Below the pieces are notes generated by a model. The model had not been told where the DNA came from. It made no database searches and worked only from the letters and a program-made list of their open reading frames with translations. A program made the position numbers and the translations under genes. Positions 1-5,399 of a stretch of DNA of 5,399 nt are shown in pieces. The first letter of the stretch is position 1, and each line of letters opens with the position of its first letter. The DNA is from Hyphomicrobiales bacterium (GTDB taxonomy: Bacteria > Pseudomonadota > Alphaproteobacteria > Rhizobiales > Rhizobiaceae), in contig JAALLB010000136.1 in NCBI GenBank assembly GCA_011087745.1, positions 1 through 5,399 on the forward strand, written 5' to 3'.

Positions 1-806
1 TTTCGCTAAATAAAGAATCACATTTATGAATCAATTCAACGCCTTATCCAATAGCATCTAGTACTGTGCATTTTCATACCATCGCGAACTCCCGCCATTT
101 AATTGAGAATGGACGAATGTGGCCCGGCAACATTGACCACTATTTTTGCATCGATTTGAGTGCCATCGGAAAGCGTTATGCCAGCAACACGGTTATCTTG
201 CTGCCTGATTTCTGTAATTTCAGCTTTAAACATAAACTCAGCACCAATGGCTTCTGCTGCACGCTGCGCTTTATGCGCTGATAGTTTGGGATCAGATATA
301 TATCCGCCTGCATGGAATAAAACCGCGCCTGACACCTCACCCCCGGTTAGCTCACCAAAAGCCTCATCTGTAATTAATTTTGCTGGCTCAAATTTGCGAA
401 TATCTGCACCTGGAAGCTTTGATGCGATGTCCTCGGCGGCAATATGATCATATGGACAGCCTATTCGGTCCATTGTCGCACAAGCTTCTTCCAGAAATTT
501 GTTATGAGGTGTCTTTATAACCAAGCAGCCAGTATCATTGTATTTGATCAAGCCCTGTTCATCGTCTGCCCCCAAATAATTGGCCCAATCTTTCCAATAA
601 AACCAGCCTTCATAGGCAAGAGCACAAGTTTCATAGGCCGAGTAATAGGTGCGAATGATTGCGCATGATCCTGATGTGGAACCATACCCTGCTTCAGGGC
701 CCTTATCAATACTGATTGTTTTGTATCCTTTTTTGGAAAGCTCAAATGCCACACACGCTCCAATTACACCCGCTCCGATAATAATTGCATCATATTGATT
801 GTTCAT
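1..806 (-). pseudogene. FAD-dependent oxidoreductase (DAO family), N-terminal half, interrupted by TAA and cut by window edge
   Basis: The open part (806 down to 99, 235 residues) is the FAD-binding half of a DAO-family amine/amino-acid oxidoreductase, which oxidises a C-N bond using FAD in the cytoplasm. Visible are the Rossmann loop GAGVIG at residues 11-16, the acidic end of strand beta-2 (D34), the STSGSCAIIR segment (43-52) and the late FAD-contact motif NVAGPHSS (225-232). The family usually runs near 400 residues, so the C-terminal substrate half is missing. An in-frame TAA (99-101) follows GPHSSILN, but the same frame continues as MAGVRDGMKM, which fits the family, so the stop looks like a lesion. 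Beyond about position 66 the sense degrades: a one-base shift near 56 gives TRAIG, then another TAA (44-46), then GVELIH. That is a loose fit to the family and uncertain. The start codon overlaps the desaturase stop (ATGA) and has a strong ribosome binding site. The substrate is unknown; dimethylglycine- or sarcosine-like amines are possible. Confidence 0.82.
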
Positions 807-1724
807 GATTGCTCCCCTTTGCCAGACATTATCTGGACTGTCTTTTTGTGAAAACTAGTGTAACCATTTTCCGTAACTCGCAAATGTGCTTTTGCGACCT
901 TATGGAACTTTGGCAGTTTATGAAATGGCACAGTTGGATAGGCATGATGTTCCGTGTGAAAGGGCATGTTCCAGGCAAGCCAACGCACAAAACTGGTCGT
1001 GTAGGTCGTGCGTGTATTCTCAAGCATGTTTGCAACATTTGGGCATCGACCATGCTCGGCCATCAAATATAGGCGCAAGAATGGCTGTCCGATCAAAATT
1101 GGAAATAGCCATACCCACAATAAAACGGTAGACCCAGAAATCAAAACATGCCCGGCAAGCAAGCCATAAAACCCAACCATAACAATTGCTTCACGTTTGA
1201 TTCTCACGAAACCTGTTTGAGGAACATATTCATAGGTTTGTTCAGAGAATGCATTTTTGAAAATTGTTGTCAGATGAAACCACCAAACTGGAATACCGCT
1301 GACTGTCCACACAAACTCCGGTAATGTTTCTGGTTTTTTACCTTCCAACTCGGGATCCTTTTCCGGATCATGGGTATGGGTGATGTGCTAGATGAAAATA
1401 CCTGAACCAGTTTGGTGGAAGGAAAATTACCAGGGCCGAAATCCATCCTACTGCAGTGTTCAGCCATGCAGTTTTGAAAACTGTGAAATGCACACTTTCA
1501 TGTAAGAGAGTAAACAAAAACACGAGCATTATGCCTTGCAACACCAATATCGCTTGCCAACCAACCCATGCATTCAAGATCCAAAGTGTTGTTAAGCCCA
1601 GAGCAAAAACATGGCTCAGCAAACTAAGGCCGCCATGCAAATCTGATTTTTGCGTGAGGTCTGCTCTTTGTGCATCTGATAGGCTAGCAATCAGTTGTTT
1701 ATGATCTGAAATCGTAATAGTCAT
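803..1724 (-). pseudogene. Membrane fatty acid desaturase family protein, frameshifted in histidine box 2
   Basis: Two reading frames make one protein of about 307 residues, the usual size for this membrane di-iron family (FA_desaturase). The N-terminal fragment (1724 down to 1368) carries hydrophobic membrane segments and box 1, HESVH (residues 75-79), then box 2, HLAHH (111-115). The frame then shifts. The C-terminal fragment (ending at 803) starts in sense with HDPEKDPEL and contains further hydrophobic segments, EHGRCPN and box 3, HTEHHAYP (HTEHH codons at 958-944). All eight box histidines are therefore present but split between frames. A net loss of two bases, or gain of one, within 1367-1376 explains the break; the site contains a doubled ACCCAT. 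I chose the ATG at 1724 (MTITISDH) because the open frame reaching 1820 adds a non-conserved tail that overlaps the next gene; no strong ribosome binding site precedes it. The family uses O2 and two irons to desaturate or hydroxylate. With an oxidoreductase coupled downstream, the substrate need not be a lipid. Confidence 0.87.
812..820 (-). promoter_or_regulatory. Shine-Dalgarno sequence of the FAD oxidoreductase gene
   Basis: On the minus strand AAAGGGGAG lies five bases before the ATG at 806-804. It sits inside the last codons of the desaturase gene, whose TGA overlaps that ATG. It fixes the oxidoreductase start and implies that the two proteins are made from one message with coupled translation. 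Confidence 0.75.
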
Positions 1725-1814
1725 AACGTGAGATAATTCTAATTTTCTACGAATATCAATATGAATTTTACACACGAAATTTGATGACAATTCACACAAG
1801 GTAAAACCAAAGAT
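1725..1814. promoter_or_regulatory. Divergent intergenic region, presumed two-way promoter
   Basis: These 90 A+T-rich bases separate the two divergent transcription units (desaturase to the left, DUF971 to the right), so promoters for one or both must lie here or within the flanking genes. I could not place a convincing -35/-10 pair on either strand. Two similar direct words, AATTTTACACACG (starting near 1764) and AATTCACACAAG (starting near 1789), might be operator half-sites, but the match is weak. Confidence 0.4.
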
Positions 1815-2159
1815 ATGCAACCGAGTAAATTGACTGTACGCAAAGACAAAAAATCATTGGAAATCGCCTTTGGGGAAACTGAAGTTTATGAACTCACCGC
1901 AGAAATGCTCCGCGTGCTTTCACCTTCTGCAGAAGTTCAGGGACACTCGCCGGAGCAGCGAAAAACCATTGGTGGAAAGCGCAACGTGGAAATTATGTCT
2001 ATGGAACCAGTAGGCAATTATGCAGTGAGAATTACATTTGATGATATGCACAATACCGGCATTTTCAGTTGGTCTTATTTTCGTGAATTAGGTGAAAACA
2101 AGGAAGAAAGATGGGCCGAGCATTTGTCTGAACTGGCAGAAAAAAATATGGCTCGATAA
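1815..2159 (+). CDS. DUF971 / gamma-butyrobetaine hydroxylase-like N-terminal domain protein
   Basis: A complete 114-residue soluble protein formed by a single DUF971 (GBBH-like N) domain. Family landmarks are the SPSAEVQGH block (residues about 35-43), the GGKRNVEI strand, GNYAVRITFDDMHNTG and the W-S-Y-F-R-E-L-G end of the domain. The domain is known as the N-terminal part of gamma-butyrobetaine hydroxylase and as an extra domain on some Mrp/ApbC-type iron-sulfur carriers. The zinc-binding cysteines of the eukaryotic hydroxylase are absent here, and only the histidine in DDMHNTG remains. No dioxygenase domain follows, so this stand-alone form has no assigned reaction. The start ATG at 1815 leaves the family domain complete; the upstream AAGG is distant and weak. 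It is the only undamaged gene in the window. It is followed after 62 bases by the dipeptidase-like gene and may share its transcript. Confidence 0.9.
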   Translation: MQPSKLTVRKDKKSLEIAFGETEVYELTAEMLRVLSPSAEVQGHSPEQRKTIGGKRNVEIMSMEPVGNYAVRITFDDMHNTGIFSWSYFRELGENKEERWAEHLSELAEKNMAR

Positions 2160-2207
2160 TATCGTAATTCCCGCTTGATATTTAGTCCTATTTGAGTCAC
2201 GAATTCA

Positions 2208-2213
2208 GTGGGA
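2208..2213 (+). promoter_or_regulatory. Shine-Dalgarno sequence supporting the ATG at 2222
   Basis: GTGGGA lies eight bases before the ATG at 2222-2224. It supports that start over the TTG at 2192, which would add ten residues that do not resemble the family. A second in-frame ATG at 2234 (MHRIDNLQ) stays possible. Confidence 0.5.
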
Positions 2214-2221
2214 AACAATTA

Positions 2222-3211
2222 ATGAATAACAAGATGCACAGAATAGATAATTTACAGTATGCGAATTGGTCAGAGAAAATCTTTTGCCAGATGCGAGAAG
2301 GCAATGTTGATGCTGTACATGTAACCATCACCTATCACGAGAATTTTCGGGAAACCGTTGCAAATGTAGAGAAATGGAACCGATGGTTTGAACGTTTTCC
2401 AGATCTGATCTTCCATGGCAAAACAGGAGAAGATGTCCGAATTGCACGCAAGACTGGTCGCACGGCAATATTCTTTGGTTTTCAAAATCCATCACCTATT
2501 GAAGATGATATTGGATTGGTCGAAATCTGCCACATGTTGGGCGCGCGTTTCATGCAGCTCACCTATAACAATCAGTCACTCCTTGCCACGGGTTGTTATG
2601 AAGCTGAAGACACAGGAATTACTCGCATGGGCAAACAGGTTATCAAAGAGATGAACCGTGTCGGTCTTGTGGTTGATATGAGCCATTCTGCTGAGCGTTC
2701 CACTTTAGATGCTATGGATGTTTCTGAACGGCCAATTGCCATTACCCATGCAAACCCGCATTTTTGGCACGCTGCGCTGCTCAACAAATCAGACGAAGTT
2801 CTAAAAGCCCTAGGACAATCTGGCGGCATGTTGGGGTTTTCTCTTTACCCTCACCATCTCAAAGGAAAATCTGATTGCACCGTTAAAGACTTCTGCGAAA
2901 TGATTGCCAAAACTGCGGATTTGATGGGTGCAGATAATTTGGGCCTTGGTTCTGATCTTTGCCAAGACCAGCCAGACAGCATTGTCGAGTGGATGCGGGT
3001 TGGCCGATGGACAAAAGAAATAGATTATGGCGAAGGTTCTGCAAGTGATGCTGGGTTCCCTCCCATGCCAGAATGGTTCTAGGACAACCGTGACTTTGGC
3101 AATATTGAACAGGGTCTGAAGGATGCCGGATTTTCAGAAACTGAAACTGCAGGAATCATGGGGGAGAACTGGTTGCGATTTTATGATCAGAATTTTGGAC
3201 CAGTAAAATGA
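2222..3211 (+). pseudogene. M19 membrane-dipeptidase-like protein with in-frame TAG
   Basis: Peptidase family M19 (renal dipeptidase fold), 329 residues if the internal TAG is read through, which is a normal family length. The open part ends at 3082. Core motifs are GARFMQLTYN (about 107-116), GLVVDMSH (H155), PIAITHAN (H176, exactly 21 residues after H155 as in the family), GGMLGFSLYP and LGLGSDL (D245). The N-terminal His-x-Asp zinc motif is missing (RIDNLQYANW instead), and the bridging glutamate position reads GFQN (Q88), so most zinc ligands are gone. TAG at 3080-3082 splits PEWF from DNRDFGNIEQGL, and the conserved C-terminus (AGIMGENWLRFYD) continues in the same frame to TGA at 3209-3211. 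A single C-to-T change from CAG (Gln) is the simplest explanation. There is no signal peptide, so despite the family name the protein should be cytoplasmic. Its stop overlaps the next ATG (ATGA). Related proteins occur in glycine-betaine catabolic clusters of pseudomonads; that link is from memory of the family and not shown here. Confidence 0.87.
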
Positions 3212-4909
3212 TTGATCAAAACCAAGCACTGGGAGCAGATATTGAAATGCGACCTGCCTCTCAGGTCATGCGATTAAAACGCATGGGATCTTTTCATCAA
3301 TCGCGCTTGAGTTTTATGCGAGTTTTATTGCGCCGCCTAAAAAATCAAAATTGGCAATTTGACAGACCAATTTTTGATATCAACGATAAAGGAGTGGGTG
3401 TTGCCACTTATCGAGCCAAGGGTCCCAAACGCACTTATACGCTCGTCGCCTTTGCACACGATTTACCAGCAGAACTTCGCTCAGACCGTGTAATTGCAGA
3501 AGCATGGGATTCAACATTTACACTCTTTGATGGTGAACCCACCAAAGAAGATATCGAACGCCTTTCAAAAAATGTCCCCTTGCAAGAGGCAGGCCGTGTT
3601 TCAGAATACGAGATCAGCCTGTCGCGGGCCAATCGGTCAGTACGTCTTTTTGAATATGTAACTGAGTGCCTTTCCAAAGGACAACAACCTGAAATTTCGG
3701 AAATCGAAAAGGTTGGTTATTTGATGCGCACAACTGCCGTATATGGTTCTTCCAAGTTTGGTGCTTGTGACCGTGATAAATGGGCTGACCGGGAAGAGTT
3801 TTCGGGTTCATTCCAGCCGGAGTTATTGTCGGTATGGCTGACCAGGGCCTATGCAAATGATATGGTCGAGCATATGGCAAAAGTACGCGGTGGTAAAAAT
3901 GCTGTCACTATTGATCCGGAAGTTCGGCGCCATTTTGGCGTTGGAAATTCTACTGGATTGGGAATGGCACCATTTCTAATAAATCATCCTGCCCTGATCC
4001 ATGCCTGGATCAACGGCCGTGAAACTGCAATCGGGCTCATTCGTGCTCTTCCAACAGCTGCTTTAGAAAAAATCAAGAAGTTTGAAAACCTAGTTTTCTC
4101 GTGCATCTATAAATGCTTCAAACTGGCATACGGATCACGAGTATCAACAACAAAAAATCACCTGCCTGCGTAAAGATTTTGAAAAGCTGAACGCAATTCT
4201 GAAAACAGACATTCTGAAACAGGAATATCCCTGGAACTCTCTTTACGAATGGGCAGAGGAAAACCTGGGCTTTGAAGGTCAGGAACAGGTTGCTTCACTT
4301 TTGTTGGAACCCTATGGCGAACTGGTCGACAATTTATCTTCTGAAATGCGCGCAAATGAACGTGCAAGTTTCCGAATAAATGGCTCCATGTTGATAGCTA
4401 CCCTAAAGAACAATTTGCAGACTTGCTACGAATGGGCAAAAGGCATCGATTTTAATGACACCGAAGCCAATGCACGTGTGTGGTATGTTTCTGAAGAAAA
4501 ACTGGAACCGCGCCTGGGTGAGCGGCATGAAGAGCCAATAGAACCCTATGAACAACCTTTGGCGCCCGGACGGGATGCCGTAAGACTGATGGAAGCACTT
4601 TCTGATTGGGACGGCGATGAGACCGTTGCAGCCTTTTTGATGAAGCATCCAGAACACAGACACATTGTGCGCCGTGCACAATTGGTTGCTGGTAAACAAT
4701 ATGCGGAAATTTGCGACAATACGATTGCAGCTGGAATGCTGCCAATAGACCTGCTTCGTTGCAAATTGTCATTTTTTGGAGCAACAAAATTTGACCCACG
4801 TTCAGATCGCTGGGTTCGCATTACAATGTACCAAGGTGCTCCATTTCCTGATGAACTAGCTAGAATGGATCCCGATGAGCTTGCCTATCCTCCAGAGGTA
4901 ACGCCATGA
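3208..4909 (+). pseudogene. Conserved protein of unknown function (~566 aa), frameshifted at a T4 run
   Basis: I do not recognise a named domain. The first frame (3208-4173) is sensible to about residue 296 (KKFENLV), then turns to noise. The second frame, open from 4094 onward although its first ATG-like start is at 4301, continues as SRASINASNWHTDHEY and runs to TGA at 4907-4909. Removing one T from the run at 4094-4097 joins them into a 566-residue protein. It is soluble, with no signal peptide or membrane segment. Notable blocks are RPASQVMRLKRMGSFHQSRL (15-34), YLMRTTAVYGSSKFG (171-185), a glycine-rich GVGNSTGLGMAPF (244-256), WYVSEEKLEPRLGER and, near the end, PIDLLRCKLSFFGATKFDPR. The density of conserved-looking Arg, His and Asp residues suggests an enzyme or ligand-binding protein, but no reaction can be assigned. 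ATGA overlaps at both ends tie it to the M19-like gene before it and the DUF3726 gene after it, so the three products probably act together. Confidence 0.83.
4894..4899 (+). promoter_or_regulatory. Shine-Dalgarno sequence of the DUF3726 gene
   Basis: AGAGGT lies six bases before the ATG at 4906 and inside the end of the upstream gene. It fixes the start of the DUF3726 protein, and together with the ATGA overlap it indicates coupled translation. Confidence 0.7.
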
Positions 4910-5399
4910 GCTGGTCGCTGGGAGAAATACGGTCTTTAAGTATCAAAGCTGCACGTGGTGCAGGCATGGACTGGGGAATGGCAGAAGAAGCCGGATTTGC
5001 AGTTCATTGGTTGGAGGCTCACGGCCTTCCCGGCACAAAGATATTAGCTCAATATCTGTCATCTGTGCACCGCAACACTGATTTTGATTACGAAAATTGT
5101 CCTATAAAGTTGGGTTGTTTGATTTCTGACACAGGAGACTGGAGCGCTTTTGGAAATGCTGCCACGTCCGAACCGCTTTTGCTGGTCCCATTCATTGCCA
5201 ACGTTGTGGGTGAAGATAGTGTTGAATGGTTTGGAAGAAAAACAAGCTGGCAATTCACGAGGATGGTGTGACTTTAGATGATGTTGGAGGCCTGGATTCC
5301 AGTGCCGACAATTCCCACCATATTTTTAAAATTGGGATATCAACAATTGCTATACCCATCCTACTCCAAAACCCGAATGTTTTGGTGTGATATGATACG
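4906..5399 (+). pseudogene. DUF3726 family protein, frameshifted at an A5 run and cut by window edge
   Basis: The N-terminus carries the family signature: LGEIRSL, KAARGAGMDWGMAEEAG (residues about 14-30), HWLEAHGLPG, then LLLVPFIANVVGED. The open frame ends at 5271 after a run (RKTSWQFTRMV) that does not fit. In another frame the text resumes as NKLAIHEDGVTLDDVGGLDS. Adding one A to the run at 5238-5242 joins the two and gives GRKNKLAIHEDG, about 161 residues up to a TGA at 5388-5390. From memory of the family, members are around 200 residues or longer, so this TGA is either a second lesion or follows another frame change, and the natural end lies beyond the window. The protein is soluble and its function is unknown in the family. 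It is the third member of the ATGA-linked set with the M19-like and 566-residue genes. Confidence 0.8.

Noticed and set aside
160..447. Plus-strand open frames over the oxidoreductase and desaturase genes (for example 160-447, 444-668, 809-1072)
   Set aside because: They are antisense shadows with no recognisable domain, and they lie opposite clear family motifs.
1725..1820. N-terminal extension of the desaturase from an ATG at 1820
   Set aside because: It would overlap the DUF971 start on the other strand and consume the divergent promoter region; the extra residues do not resemble the family.
2192..2221. TTG start adding ten residues to the M19-like protein
   Set aside because: The added residues look non-family, while a ribosome binding site sits correctly before the ATG at 2222.
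2160..2221. Terminator between the DUF971 and M19-like genes
   Set aside because: I saw no GC-rich hairpin followed by a T run in these bases.
3080..3082. TAG as a pyrrolysine or reassigned sense codon
   Set aside because: TAA and TGA also interrupt genes in this window, so no single reassignment explains the breaks. M19 proteins have no known pyrrolysine site, and the DUF971 and 566-residue genes end at ordinary TAA and TGA.
4403..4821. Minus-strand open frames opposite the unknown gene
   Set aside because: They have cysteine- and histidine-rich shadow composition, overlap one another, and lie opposite a strongly protein-like frame.
4301..4909. A separate 202-residue gene
   Set aside because: The frame is open and sensible upstream to 4094, and joining across the T4 run yields one continuous protein. 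The TTG at 4301 falls mid-domain and has no clear ribosome binding site.
5388..5390. TGA as selenocysteine or tryptophan
   Set aside because: The position is not in a recognisable redox motif, no following hairpin can be assessed before the window ends, and TGA is used as a real stop at two other junctions.

Overview
The window reads as part of a compact, divergently organised catabolic-type gene cluster from a proteobacterium, most likely an alphaproteobacterium. That placement is an inference from the gene families (a DUF3726 protein, an M19 dipeptidase-like protein of the betaine-cluster type, a DUF971 protein and a DAO-type FAD oxidoreductase) and from codon use that is moderately A+T-leaning. 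I cannot name the genus. No RNA gene, insertion sequence, CRISPR array or convincing terminator is visible.

Layout. On the minus strand (positions 1724 down to 1) lie a membrane fatty-acid-desaturase-family gene and, overlapping it by ATGA, an FAD-dependent DAO-family oxidoreductase gene that leaves the window at the left edge. A 90-base divergent intergenic region (1725-1814) separates them from a plus-strand series. That series is a small intact DUF971 (GBBH-like N-terminal domain) gene, then three genes joined stop-to-start by ATGA overlaps: an M19 'membrane dipeptidase'-like gene (2222-3211), a gene for a protein of about 566 residues that I do not recognise (3208-4909), and a DUF3726 gene (4906 to the right edge).

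The main peculiarity is that every gene except the DUF971 gene is interrupted. The oxidoreductase has an in-frame TAA (99-101). The desaturase has a frameshift inside its second histidine box (about 1367-1376). The dipeptidase has an in-frame TAG (3080-3082). The unknown gene has a frameshift at a T4 run (4094-4097), and the DUF3726 gene has one at an A5 run (5238-5242) plus a possible later TGA (5388-5390). In each of the plus-strand genes and the desaturase, coding sense clearly resumes past the lesion. Either this is a recently decaying cluster or the assembly carries uncorrected errors. The sequence alone cannot settle which.

How the genes may work together (inference): the M19-like protein has lost most of the family's zinc ligands and is translationally coupled to two proteins without assigned function. 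A possible di-iron oxygenase/desaturase and a flavin oxidoreductase are coupled on the opposite strand. This resembles small-molecule catabolic modules around methylated amines or betaines, where M19-like proteins sit beside demethylation genes, but no substrate can be read from the sequence.
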